Of a stretch of 64,000 bases of DNA, positions 1 through 11,738 are shown in pieces. Made by a program: the position numbers and the translations under genes. The stretch is taken from contig JAMPIQ010000001.1 in NCBI GenBank assembly GCA_024699855.1, positions 17,670,001 to 17,734,000 of the forward strand, written 5' to 3'. The notes under the pieces are model-generated. The model did not search any database and had not been told where the DNA came from. It saw only the letters and a program-made list of their open reading frames with translations. The stretch is from Aphelenchoides besseyi. Lineage: Eukaryota; Nematoda; Chromadorea; Rhabditida; Aphelenchoididae. How positions within the stretch are numbered: the stretch's first letter is position 1; each line of letters begins with the position of its first letter.

Positions 1-122
1 TTCCGTTCTGTAATTCTGCAATCTTTGCGGCGTGTGTTTTTTTCAAGTTTTCAATGGTTTCTTCGTAGCCTTCATGGTGGGCGGATGCTGAGCCGCCGCT
101 CGAAGTCTCGCCTGAAAATCGA
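1..122 (-). CDS. Possible partial coiled-coil exon at the window edge
   Basis: Read on the minus strand, a good 3' splice site (GATTTTCAG) is followed by an open frame to the window edge. It encodes a short Ser/Gly stretch, then a charged helical sequence (HHEGYEETIENLKKTHAAKI) that looks like coiled coil. I could not find an upstream exon that joins in phase: the nearest donor-like site (about 154) follows an in-frame stop in the required frame. The family is not recognisable from about 35 residues. It may be an internal exon of a gene lying to the left, or chance. Confidence 0.3.
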
Positions 123-1896
123 CAGTTGTCGACAAAAACCAACGGATAACTTACCGAGACATTCCTATCCATCGTTTCAAGAGATGTCGTTGTTTTCCAT
201 TGTTTTCGAACACGATGATAACCAAAAAACAGAAATGGTGATGGAAATCGACGCTCCAGCGCCTACGATTCGAACGAAACTCCCGCCATTGGCTTAATGT
301 TTTCCGTTTCAAAGACAAATCTTGTCATTTGGTGTCAACAAAACTTTTGGTTCTTCCAGCAATGTCTCCGTCAATACTCCAACCATCTTAATGAAATGGA
401 GTCCAAGTGAATACCTCGGGAAACACTCAATCTTATGACTGTCACTTTTCAAACAAATTGCCTATAACCAGGCTTGTGAATTGGCGTTGACTTGACGATT
501 TGCAGTGAACAGCTTCGAGCCTATAAAAAAGTATTTGGAAATAAGTGTTAATACAAGCTTTGAATTAGGTGGTAAACATTTTAAACTTCATTCTCCATTC
601 TAAAGAGTTTCATAGTCAATCGGAGGTACTCGACTTTAGGCGATTTCCGACTATATGTTCGACTCCATTTCTGCTCTCGGTCAACTTCAGCTCTCTAGAG
701 TTTCATAATCATGATCTCCTAATTTCTTTAATATTTGTGCCAAATTGCAAGTGACAATCATCAACGGGAAGGTCTGCACAAACTTTTGCAATTTTGGACG
801 ATTTTTGACAAATCTTTCGGCTTTGAAGTGCTCTCATTTCTCTCTTAGTTGTCCAGTGGCTACAACTTTAGGCATATTGAACGACTATTTTATTCAGTTA
901 TCCATCAATATAATATGAACACTAATTGTTGCCAGAATCTCTGAACTACATCGGTTTGTGTGATGGACGTACTATATAAGGGAATGGCGGGTGTTGTGTA
1001 TTTTAGCTTGTTGGCTGATCGGATTCTGTTGATATTCATAGGGTTTTGAGTTCATCAGTAGTGTTTGTTGTTCTGTTAGTTACAGGCGTTTACAGTCACT
1101 GATTCTCCAGTTGTAGTCAATGGAAGCTGGTTTCTCAGTGGTTGATGTCTGATAGTTGACATTCTTCTCTGTTACCTTTTCAGGTCAATTGCTTCTGCTG
1201 ATTGTCTTATGAATACGAACGTCATGAATTTACTGTTGTAGAAATATGTTTTGGATAGTTTTATATTTCAAAAAGTGAACTCAAACCAAACCCATTTGTG
1301 AGTATTTTTGCTGTTTTCAGCTCACTGTGTTTGTTCAAGTCGATGAGATCAGCAATGGGCACGTAATCTCGAGGTTCCGTGATTTCAAACGTTGTTATCA
1401 AGTGCTTACAAGTGACTATCAATTAGAGCTTGCTGAATGTTTGAATTACGATTTCAGTCCGTTCCCAATGTCGCAACTTCAATTCATTTTTATGAGAAGA
1501 ACTCTCAGCATTCTAATCAATTAGTAACATCGGCATTCGATTTCAGATTCTCCGTCTGTGAATCTGATGAAGAAGCGAGCAGATTAGTAGTTCCATTCCT
1601 ACACTCCCGAGTCTCAATTGAAGTCCTTCGATCTTCGGAGGTTTGTTCTTTTGGTGACTGAACTCTATGGTTGAAAGGCGACTCGCAGCAACTCGATTGA
1701 CATTTAGATTTGGATTCGAAGAGAAAGTGTTTTGGCGCCTTTATGGAAAAATGCAGAGATGTTTTCCTGCGACGATTGAAAGCAACTAGTTCGCGTTTTC
1801 GCTTCGAATTGCAGCTGTGAACCTTCGATTTTTTTGTTATTTCGCGTTTACATTCTGCTGATTACTGACGAGTGTTCTTGCAGCATCTACTTCTTC
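123..1896. other. Region without a recognisable gene
   Basis: TATA-like stretches occur near 521 (CTATAAAAAAG) and 973 (CTATATAAGG) on the plus strand. An open frame beginning at a TTTTCAG acceptor (about 1312-1320) runs to about 1524 but has no family resemblance I can name. Nothing else supportable was seen. Confidence 0.4.
1875..1883 (+). promoter_or_regulatory. Likely trans-splice acceptor for the MATH-BTB gene
   Basis: TTCTTGCAG ends 13 bases before the ATG at 1897, with a pyrimidine-rich stretch upstream (TTTTTTTGTTATTTCGCG). In nematodes such a site just 5' of the first ATG is commonly used for spliced-leader addition. This is an inference from position and sequence only. Confidence 0.4.
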
Positions 1897-3467
1897 ATGG
1901 CTTCGATCTTTGCTTCTGATCATTCGAACGTTGCGGTTTGGCGCATTGATGATTTTGCCGCTAAATACCAACAGTCAATCGACGGAGATTGGATGAGCAG
2001 CGAACCGTTTGCCTTCGAGCATCCGGAATTTGGGAAAATCGAATTTTATTTGGAAATTACGCCAAAAGTAAAGAGCCGTCCAAATTCTGTTTCTCTTTTT
2101 ATGCAAATTACGGCAGCCCCATCGGTCTTCTCAATTTCCATGGATTGCAGCGTGTGGATAAAGACTGAGGACAAGAAGTGTAGTGAAGCAGGAAGTAAAT
2201 TGGTTTCTATTTCATTCGACTGTTTAGTATTTCAGGTGAAGCTCTTTCTTTCAACAATAAGAACGCCTGTCATGGATGGTCAACGTTTTTGTATTATGAA
2301 GAGAAGTCCAAGTTTATTCATGCATCAACGGTCTTCATTTGCTTTCAACTGCCGTATCCAATGAAGTCAATTGGTTCAGTTTCTACGAACAATACCCACT
2401 ATCAATGGACAATTTCCGATTTCGAATCGCGTTTCAAGTCGGCGCAGTTCAAAACCTCGTGGCAAAGCGACACATTCACTGTTCCTGAGTACAAAGACGT
2501 CAAATTTGCACTTTTATTTTACCCAAAAGGAGACAATGAAGAATATAAAAATGAATGTGCTCTTTATCTGGTAATCAAAGATCTTGCTGGACACTCAAAG
2601 GTATCAGTTCAATGCAATTTGTGGATTAAAAACTCAAAACTTCGACTTCGCAAAATCAGTGAGTTTCCTTTTACTCACCTTCACCTTTCTGAGCTTTAGG
2701 TTTCAATCGCGCTTATACAACTGTTAGTGGTTATGGATTTTCGGGTTATGTGAATCAAGAACATCTCTACGCATTTGCTCAAAATGAACCGTTTGATGTC
2801 TGCTGCAACGTTCGACCGATCATTGAAACGACCTCATGTTTCCATTGTGTGTCTTCTCGCAGTGAACTTGGATCATTTTTCAACAATCCTCTCTTTGCGG
2901 ATGCAGAGATTCACGTGGAGGACAAAGTTTTCAAGGTCTGTTTTTTTGTTTGTTTCTTACTATCTTGGACTTTAGGTATCACGATTGATGGTTTCTATCA
3001 AATCGCCTGTTTTTCGTGCAATGTTCGACAAAGAGACTCAAGAACAGAAAAGTGGAGTCGTCACGATCAAAGACTTTGAAGCAGAAATGGTCGAAAAGAT
3101 GCTCATCTACATCTACAAGGGCGAAGTTGCGGACTTGGAAGAGGTTGCTGTTCAGCTTTTGCCGGTCGCCGACTGTTATCAAGTCAACGATCTTGTGGTT
3201 AGTTTCTACCATTGAACAGTTGAACTTGTGGGGTTTCAGAAGAAGTGCTATGATTCGATTCTGTCCAATTTGACCGCCGAGATTGCGCTTCCGATCTTGG
3301 AATTGGCAGTCGAACGTGATCATCTCAAAGACTTCCAAGATCGTGTGTTCAAGTTTGCGCACAAAAACTACAGTGCAATTCGAAAATTGGATTATTGCGA
3401 AGAGTTTATGATCGAACACCCAAAGATCGCCGTCAAGCTGCTCAACATCTTTGGCTCATCTAATTGA
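1897..3467 (+). CDS. MATH-MATH-BTB-BACK domain protein (likely Cullin-3 adaptor)
   Basis: Five exons with four short introns (about 2193-2235, 2650-2700, 2935-2976 and 3198-3239). The first MATH domain ends with a typical HGWSTFLYYEEK stretch. A second starts at HYQWTISDFESRF and runs through CNLWIKNSK. The BTB domain follows (PLFADAEIHVEDKVFKVSR, then SPVFRAMFDKE), and then a BACK-like helical tail to the stop. MATH-BTB proteins of nematodes and other animals act as substrate adaptors of Cullin-3 ubiquitin ligases: MATH binds the substrate and BTB binds CUL3. This family is strongly expanded in nematodes, so the specific substrate cannot be guessed. Two MATH domains is a less common arrangement than one. 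AATAAA-like signals lie about 100 bases after the stop. Confidence 0.88.
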
Positions 3468-4250
3468 ATCTACAAACGCATTGTGTTGTATTGTTTTCCG
3501 AAATGTTACTGTGAATTTTGTTTTTGTTACTTAAACTTAACGTTATAAAGTCATCAAGAGCCCAGCAAATAAACCTTCAATAAACAAAACGACGGGATTG
3601 AATAAAAGATCTCCGTTTGAGTTGACGAAAAAACTTACTCTTAAATGATCGTTTTGTTGGTTGAGCTCTCTAAAGATCTTTGAGTTAAACGTCTTTACAA
3701 ACAACCTTGCAGCTTTCGGATTCTCTAGTATTTCACTGGAGAGTAAACGATGAATGCGTCAGAAAAATAACTCTATAAACGGGTTGCGGTCTTTGGCTTA
3801 AGCTTCTGAAGACCTCGGCTGTCTGTTTCTGTTGTTCAGAAAGAGCAAACTCAAATTCATTTCCTTGAGCAGAAGCAAATCGAAACGAGGTTTCAACCAA
3901 CGTTTATTTTCTTGAAGGTCTAACAAGCGAATTCGAACTCTTCGACGGGCTAAGTCATGCGGAGTTTCGGCGAGCCAGCAACTTTGTCCGGCTTCTCTGA
4001 AGGGATGCAAAAACATGAGCTCTTTTTTCCAAAAAATCCAAGGACGTTTTGTCGAAATTGGAACAGTCGATTGGACTCAAAAAACTATTCAATCTGATCA
4101 TTAGTTTCTACTCAGTTTTGACGCTTTGTTCTTCAGTCTTTTTAGTTTTACAATTCTTCCGAACAACAAGTCGCAATTTTTGCAACAAGATGCAATCAAC
4201 GCAATACCAATTAATTTATTCGCAGATTAAAAACAAACAACAAAAATTGA
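3468..4250. other. Intergenic/3' UTR stretch with an ankyrin-like fragment
   Basis: Contains 3' ends of the flanking convergent genes. On the minus strand an open frame after a CCCTTCAG acceptor (about 4001 down to 3798) includes AETPHDLARRRVRIRLLDL, which resembles the start of an ankyrin repeat. No start exon was found, so it is not called as a gene. Confidence 0.3.
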
Positions 4251-6653
4251 TCACTTTTTGCGACCACCACGTTCTTTGAGTTGAAGTTGAACGGCGTGGC
4301 CGTTGTTCATGTTGTAGAAAGCCAACGAGTTTGTGTCTTTCGGATACATGTTCTGAAATAGACAAATGAATTAGAGTTGAATTGAGCGGGAACTCACTTC
4401 GTAACACAACTTTTGTTTCGACGTTGGAACAGTTGTCTTTTCTTGAATCAGTTGTTTCAATGCAGAAACCTAAAGACAAACAAACGAGTTCAATAACAAG
4501 AAATGAAACTTACCGTTGATTTAACGTCGATACTCAATTGTATTGGCTGTCCGGTTAAATTCCATTCGGACGAGACAGGAGTTATGACCGTCAGTGTGAT
4601 TGCGCCGTTCACTTTTGCCAACCACTCCGCTTCGGATTCCAATTGATCTTCGATACGTGGTCGTTTGAATGGCGGAGCTGAAATATCATTTCCACCAAAA
4701 GGCGAAGGATCGTACGCTGCCATTTGAGGTGGAGCTGAAAGAGTCGAAATGAATACGTTCAAAAGAAAGATTTTAGACACCAGTTGTGATTGGAGCGTAT
4801 GGGTCGGGCATCGGTGGTCGTTGGAAGGAAGTGGGTGGTGGCATCAATGGAGTTTGAATCAGTGAACCACCGAGTTGCGCTTGTTGTGGTGGTTGCGGAA
4901 TCGGTGCCGCCGATGCAGCGGCAAATCTTTCAGCATGTTGTTGTGCCAAACGAGTTGTCAAATCAATGGTCTCTTGACGTCCGTCCCAAATTCGAGTTGT
5001 GTCCACGCGTTGCGGACCCTCGGCTTCTTCTTCACCCAACTTGCGACCAATGGCCGTTTGTTCGCCTCCTAAAAACGGAAATTCAAATCAATTTGGCTGA
5101 ACGAACCTTGGGCTCCAACTCCAAAGATATCAGTTCGCCGTTCGGCAAGACGAGCAATATTACGCGAAATTTCGGTACCGGAAGCACTCAGTTGTGAAGC
5201 ATGATCGTCTGCATGTTCTCTGCAAAAGAGTTTTGAAAGAAAAGTATCCGATGAACTTACTGATTTCTTTGCTCTTTGTACTTGGGATCGAAAGTCGAGT
5301 AGCGAACGTGATCCTGCAACTTGTCGGCTTCAATCTTTTGATTCGTAAGCGGCGAGATGATGAACTTCTCTTGTTGAGTTTTCTTCACTTGTTGAGCCCT
5401 GTCTTTGCGTGGATCATAATCACGCACCTGAATGGACGGTTTAAAGAAGTTGAAAGAAGGAAACAAACCAAAGCAGAATCGGCGTTGAATGCCGGTGCCG
5501 GTTGAGTGACTTCGTAGGCTGCACGTTGTTGATCTTTTTGCGTGTTCGTATCCTCTTCTTCGGAGTCCGTGTCCATTTCCATTTCGACCAATTCGGCCGC
5601 CGCTTTTGCCGCTTCAGTTCGTTGCTGTTGGAGGATTCGCGAACCGACGTCGCGCGCAGAGCAGAGTGGTGGTAAGTTGAGAATCTCGGATGGTTGAAAG
5701 TCAACCGTTTGAACCACAACAAAGTCGTGCCAATCGATTTGATTGTACGAACGTCGTTCCTCTTCGATGGCTTTGTCTTCACGCTCTTTCGTGGCCCGTT
5801 GATGTTTCTCCCAAGCAACCCGGTACTTCACGTCGCCCAAAATCAGATCAAAGTTCAAAGTTCGCGCCAAATCGTCGATCACACTTCGAGGCGGAATAAT
5901 CACCTCAAAGGATCGTTATGTCAATGGGTTTGTCTTGGTCGCTTACCTTTGTGTATTGTTCAACCAATTTGGTGAAGTAGGGAAAATTCGAGTGTTGCGG
6001 TTTCAGGAAGTCAAACTGATGATTTCGATGTTCTCGTTGCATCAAATTCGTCATGAAATTTCGGCCATTGCGAGCCACGAACATTGCTGTCATTCTCATC
6101 AAATCTCTACAATTGGATACCCTGTACAAACAAGTGAACTGAATTCCAAACTTACAAATCAAACGCGTTGATGGTCGCTGGATCGGCCATGAACTCGAAA
6201 GCCGGTGGTGGATTCTTGGGAATCAATTCCGCTTGTTGAACGTGCTCACGAACCGCTAGAAAGACAAGTTCAATTAAAGAAAAAGCTTTGATTTACCTTC
6301 TGGCAACTGTGTTTTTGGCTGCGCAATTTCCTGAGCGACTCCCGTTTCGAACATCAAGACTTTGGAGCGATAGTAAGCATGATAGGGATCGGTGGGTGAA
6401 AGGAAACCGAATCGAGGATTTTGTGCTTCTTTCTCTTTGATCTTATTTTCGAAGTCAATTCCATTTCGAGCGACAAACTGCGCAGTTTTCTCAACGATCG
6501 CTAAAAGACAAAATAAAAGTCCAAATTAAATCACAAACCTCGAACATCGGGCGGTGGAATGATCAGACCGACGATTGATTTGCCACTCAGCGAGGGCTCA
6601 TTGTTCATCGAGTCCTCTTCACGATTCGACACGCGCAGAACTTCCGTCGCCAT
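4251..6653 (-). CDS. SF3A1: Splicing factor 3A subunit 1 (SF3a120/Prp21)
   Basis: Multi-exon gene encoding the largest subunit of SF3a, part of the U2 snRNP that recognises the branch point. From the N-terminus: a first SURP module (AIVEKTAQFVARNG), a second SURP module (MRMTAMFVARNGRNFMTNLM ... FDFLKPQHSNFPYF), then the PRP21-like central region with an RQ/EED-rich segment. A Pro/Gln-rich stretch follows (SAAPIPQPPQQAQLGG). The ubiquitin-like C-terminal domain ends NGHAVQLQLKERGGRKK. The last residues (LKERGGRKK) are near-identical to the animal SF3A1 terminus. The start ATG at 6653 gives MATEVLRVSN. A long pre-SURP leader is absent, so the protein (roughly 700 residues) is slightly shorter than the human form. 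Introns are all about 45-60 bp. It is an essential, constitutively expressed nuclear protein. Confidence 0.95.
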
Positions 6654-9600
6654 TTTGCAGAATTAACTTCAAATCAACTTCGGGAGTGGACGTAAAGACG
6701 AGCAAGAAAGCGGGAAAGTGGATGCCAACGAGAAGCCAAATTCCATTCGAGACGTGCCGACAAGACGGACTGACTTGTTGGATCAAGTTGGTGATTTGTG
6801 CAAACGGAAGGCAATCAGTCGTTTGAGTTCATTGATGGCATTCTATGATCAATCGTTCACTTGACAAAAACAAGCAAACTTCGAACAGTCAATCTTCTTG
6901 TGATGTAAAATTGAATCTAAGTCGAGAGTATACTGTTTTGCTATTACTACAATGCAATGAGGGCTGTAGCAGTGCAATTCAATTGGTTGACTTCAAAAAT
7001 AACTACAGACGTTTACACGAAACTTTAAATAGCAACTTGAAGGTGAAATTTCGAGCTTCGCATTCAATTTATCAGTTCTAATCAGTTGCGAAGATTGATG
7101 CTAAAGTTTTGTTTGTGCTTAAACAAAAGGTAATAAGGAACTTTTTGGTTGTTTAAAACGTTTCCTTTCAGACTATATGTCCGAAAGAAAAGGTTAAAGA
7201 GTTGCCGGAAGTTTGACAAGTTGACTAAAGGCCAATATGGTTGTGCGTGGACGGGTGTTAGGTGGTTTTCCTGTTACTTTGGTTTCCTGCTCTTCGGTTA
7301 CTCATTTCACGGCATTGTATGTGAAACAAAAAACGTTTACTTCGAATACAATTGTTGCCGCGAAAACTGTTCGCTGAAACTGATTGTATTTTGGCGTTTT
7401 AGTTTATTCTTCCTATTTGACCAAATCAACAGCAAAAGATTCGAACTAATAAACAGGTTCGCTAAATCGCCACCCTAAAAACGACACATCACGCTGCGCT
7501 TGTTGAACTCGACCGTAGGTGAATGTGTCTTACGGTCGTTGAACTTAAGATCCAACTGATTACTTCCTTTCAAAACGGAAATCTCTTTGAGCATCCAAGT
7601 AGATGCTCATTGAACCTTGTTCATTAGTTGGTTCGTTTATTCATTTTTAACAACTTCGCTCAGATTCTGTAGACACTTTTTCGCGTCAGTTTCAATCATC
7701 AGTTTTCTACAGGTTCTAGATGATAATCTCAATATACAGCAATTCAAAGAGTCAATAGAGACCGTTGGCATTGAATTTCGAGTAACGTGAGTAAAGTAAA
7801 CGAAAGCTCAGAAAATCTTCATATCAGTTGCAATTTGAATGCCTTTTGCGTGTAGTTCAAATACTTGTGCTTGTGATTCTCGGTTGTGCTGGCAAAGAGC
7901 AACCAAAGTCTTTGGTTTTGTTCGTGTAACTGTTCTTTTCTCTAATTAGCACACATAAAAAGAAATGTCTGTTTTGACTTATTAAAATACGAGTCTTGGT
8001 ACATAATTTATAAGAATGGTCGTGTTCTTGTTTACTATGAAATTACATTTTACTCGAAATAATTCATATGCACACGGAACGTGTATCTTGAACTGTGATG
8101 TTCAAATTGGACTTGGTTTTACACTCAAGTTCCTTGTATCAATTACCAATAAATACAATAAGTTTCTAACTAGTTGTATTTGCATTGTACACGTGAATCG
8201 GATCTGATTGCACAACAGAATGTTCATTTGGGAGAGAACAAATGTGTTCACTCACAATGGCGACATCAAAAAGAACTCTGTTCTCAGTCTGTTGATGTTA
8301 CAAGGAGAACTTTAAGCTCCCATTGGCATTATGAATTGGTCAGATTTCGTCACTTTAAGTAGCCTAAGTTTGTTTCAATGGATGTTTAATCCTCTAAAAA
8401 TGTTTATTTAAAGAAAGAGTTAATCTTGGAGCCGAAGACTACGGTAAACGTTCTTTTGCCGTCTTTACCGTTGATAATCAAAAAGGGTTATCCGCTCAAC
8501 AACTTTTGCATGTTGATGGTGAATTTGCGTGTTGAAAGAGTAATCTTAACTATAACCTTTTCTTTGAAGTTCAATCCCTAGATTATCGGCTTTTTATTTT
8601 ACCAATAGCTTCTTGCGTCATACGAGTTAAGAGTTGCTTCGATTGTTCGATACAGACAAATAGCGCGTGTTAGATTATAGTGAGCTTCGTAGTGTCGTCA
8701 CAACATCCCAAATCGTTCGAACGTATGTTTCAGCTCAAGAGTATAAAAAGGAGTTCACTTCATTCATTGGGTTCAATTGAGGTTGTTAATCCGGATTTTC
8801 TCACTTATTTCGAGTGACGATTTAAAGTTCAATTGCCGAGAATAGCAAAGTGTGTGGCGTATTCCGTCATTCGACTCTGCGTTTGCAAGCGCGCAGGTAT
8901 TGAATGTCGTTTTTAATGTATGACATGAGAGAATACGCGGATGATGAAAAACAAACCTCATAATAAACTAAGAGATAAGCGATGGGAACTCGTCTTTGAT
9001 TTTTACCTATTAAGATGTGCTTTTTGATTTCTTGTTGAAATATCTTTCTAGTAGATGCATGCTTTGGTCTATTTGAATTTCCTAATCTTCTACGAAATTA
9101 GGTCATAATCGCATATTCCACGTTTTAGTGTTTCAATAATCTTACGTTGTTTGGACCGTGTGAACGAAGTGTGGGTAAATTGAGAATTAATTTAGCTCAA
9201 AACTTCTCCGATTACCCCTTCGTTCGTCACATTTCGGCTAATGAAGCCCAACAACAAAGATTATAAAATCGTATAATTCTGGTCACAATGCATGTCATTA
9301 CTGTTATTCTTGTCATGCGTCAGCCGCGAGAAGTCTGAGAAACTCATCTTCCTTATTTTCGATGTCCTATTCGGTGAATTAGAATTTGTGATACCCAATG
9401 TGACATTTGTGAATATAAAAAACATGCTGAGTGCTTTCTGTTTAATTCTCGCATCTCCAGACCAATTCCCTTGAGTTGTTGAAGCGCAATTTGCACCATT
9501 GCTTGTGCCATTGAAATGTGGAGGTGTATGGGAAATGATGAATTTAGCCGTTACTACAGTATAACCCAAGTTATTATCGAAAACTGGCTCAAGGAAATTG

Positions 9601-10056
9601 CGTGCGTGTTTTGCATTGACGTTAATACCTTGCCTTTAATTATGTCGATGAGATTTTCGCTCTTATATTGACAACTCCAACAACTTGCTCTCGCTTTCTA
9701 TTATTCTCAATTGTCAACTAATCGTTTCTTTCAATCAAATTGTTCTTGAAGTCGGAGGTTTTTTGCAGTTCATAGTACACATACCTTCTCTAACCTAACA
9801 ATTACCTGGAGATAAGACCACAGACGTGGGTTGTCGACATTATGAAGCGCGTTAATCGTGGGCGAACTTTAAGTTGCTTCGCGTCATTCAGAAGACAATA
9901 ACAATTTGGTTTTACGTTTAGTTACTGCTCGACGACTACTCATAAGTGTTGTTTACGTAAAACGACATCTTCTTGTTGAGCATACAAAACCACGACTCTA
10001 TTGGCACTTAATCTTCATTTTGAATCTGAACAAACAGATTAAACCTGCTGTTCCAA
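6654..10056. other. Gene-poor region between SF3A1 and the insulin-like gene
   Basis: No confident gene. A possible decayed insulin-like sequence lies at 7098-7478 (see findings). A clean TATA motif (GTATAAAAAGG) occurs near 8742 on the plus strand without a recognisable downstream coding frame. The remainder is AT-rich sequence with stops in every frame and no repeats noticed. Confidence 0.4.
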
Positions 10057-10535
10057 ATGCCGGTATGGAAATTGAATATCAATGGCCAATCCAATTCCCG
10101 GTAAGTTAATTCGCGAGGAAGCGTTTTCAATAATTAGTTTCATTTTAGTGGAGTCAGCAAAGCACATGTGTTTATCTTCCTTATTGTTATTAGCTTGGCG
10201 GTCACACTGAACGCGGAAACAAGCTCGCGACTGTGTGGCTCAAAACTTACAGCGATGTTGCAAATGGTTTGCAAGAACAATATCTGTGGCGGATATTACA
10301 TGCAAACACAAAAACGTAAGTTGTCAACAGTTCGTTTTGTTTTATGTCTACTCGTTTAGGTACGATACGCGATCTATTAACTGGACAACCGGGCAGTTTT
10401 GTGCCTCAGGAAAAACGATCTTATCGTGCCGGCGGTGGCATTGCGAACGTTTGTTGTACAAGAAAATGCTCGCTCAAATACCTGAGAACTTACTGTTGTT
10501 CGTCGAACGAGTACGAATTTGATGGCGATTCATGA
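10057..10535 (+). CDS. Insulin-like peptide precursor with a predicted fourth disulfide
   Basis: Three exons (10057-10100, 10149-10315, 10360-10535) join in phase to give 128 residues. A hydrophobic segment (VFIFLIVISLAVTLNA) forms the signal peptide. The B chain is SRLCGSKLTAMLQMVC, with the canonical eleven residues between its cysteines and an extra Cys six residues after the second one (CKNNICGG). Dibasic KR sites flank the C peptide; one sits exactly across the second intron. The A chain GIANVCCTRKCSLKYL continues RTYCC and has the CC-x3-C-x8-C pattern plus one extra Cys. The two additional cysteines, one per chain, suggest a fourth disulfide as in some nematode and molluscan insulins. 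It is expected to be secreted from neurons or intestine and to act on a DAF-2-type receptor. Whether it is agonist or antagonist is unknown. A short pre-signal stretch of about 20 residues makes the first ATG less certain. Confidence 0.9.
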
Positions 10536-11045
10536 GCTCGTTTTTTGTTTCTGGAAATCACTCACGCTGTATCTTCTTCACATTCTAACCATAATATAAA
10601 CGTGTGAATATTTTCATTAGGGACTTATGCCCTTTGTTTCTTGGCTTTTTCGCATTGGCGCTTTCATTTCTGTTAATTTCCATTGGTTAATGAGTAAACT
10701 TGTGAACTGAGCTTGTAGGATGAAACGTAAATATTGACTCGCAAATAGTTCGCGTATTACCGGTTCTCAACAAAAACGAATGTCAAGTTTAATCGAAACG
10801 ACCGTGGAACCGGTAATTGAGAATAATAACCGAGTGACCTTTCTCCGGAAAAGTGAGAACTGCGCGACCAGCAAGTGGACAGTCAACGAGTTTACTTTCC
10901 GCCAATCTTCACAACCTGCAAAATTGAAATTGACGGCGTTGAAAGTAATTTTGCGACAATCGAGTTCTCCGCTAATTGTCACATATCGGCTACTCGTACC
11001 GTCCGGTCGATTTAGTCAGAAAAATCACTTCGAAAACAGATATTA
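10536..11045. other. Short intergenic region
   Basis: No gene is assigned. A plus-strand open frame at 10780-11046 (88 residues, containing ENCATSKWTVNEFTF) and an overlapping minus-strand one exist, but neither has splice sites, a signal peptide or family resemblance to support it. Confidence 0.35.
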
Positions 11046-11662
11046 ATGGCTCGGCATCTTTTTGCGAATAAACTCTTGGATACTGGAAGTTTGACAAGAA
11101 ACTTCTTCGTTTTGTTTCTGCTTCATTTTTCCAATCACTTCGTTCAATCCTGTTCACCACCCGATTTTGCTCGTTACCAAGATACAAGTGAGTTATTGTG
11201 AGATTCATTTTTGATATCATACCTTTTAGCCTACGTAAGTGGAAAGTGCGCTGATTTGGTTTTGTATCCGGTGAATGCCGTTGATCAGTCCGATCAATAC
11301 AGGTTGACAATAATACGCATCGCAATCCACTTTTTGATTTACAGATTTGACTACAGTGACTTGGCATCTTCATCATCCGGCAATGCACATAGTCAAGGAG
11401 CCACAGTTGTGATCACATGCAGCACCACAAGTAACACTCAGACAGTAGTCGAAGGTTATGATCAGGTATTTAAAACTGATAAAATGAATTAGTGCGAATT
11501 TAAGCAACGTGAATCAATCAATTCATCAGGTTTGTTGGAAAGATTATGATTCCTTTTAAAGTTGCTTTAGGCGGACTCGTGGCCACGTGTACAAACGTTG
11601 GCGGTTCTCAATACACGTGGACAGTTCACGGAAGAATTCTACAGTTTGTAGACTGCCGTTAA
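11046..11662 (+). CDS. Small secreted Cys-rich protein, C6-domain-like
   Basis: Four exons (11046-11187, 11230-11302, 11345-11454, 11571-11662) join in phase to 138 residues. A hydrophobic segment (NFFVLFLLHFSNHFVQS) after a short N-terminal stretch is a likely signal peptide or anchor. The rest has six cysteines. The C-terminal half (VVITCSTTSNTQTVV ... ATCTNVGGSQYTWTVHGR ... FVDCR) follows the 'x-T-C ... C-x-W-x-G-x-V-x-C' spacing of the nematode C6 domain (Pfam C6). Family assignment is by spacing and is moderate. The last intron (about 116 bp) is longer than its neighbours; an alternative acceptor GGAAAG at about 11543 would also keep the frame and add a few residues. Its function is unknown; C6 proteins are usually extracellular or cuticle-associated. 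Its stop lies 76 bases from the stop of the convergent DCAF1 gene. Confidence 0.6.
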
Positions 11663-11738
11663 ATTTCGATGTTAATTCTTGAATATAAGTGTATATTTCT
11701 TGTAGCATAAAACAAAAATTCAACAAGTATTTCAAAAA

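Noticed and set aside
1321..1661. Possible MATH-like exon upstream of the MATH-BTB gene
   Set aside because: Open frames after TTTTCAG acceptors are present but contain no MATH motifs, and reading frames break within about 60 codons.
5385..5818. Open frame overlapping SF3A1 in another minus-strand frame
   Set aside because: Shadow of the correct SF3A1 frame, which carries the conserved region.
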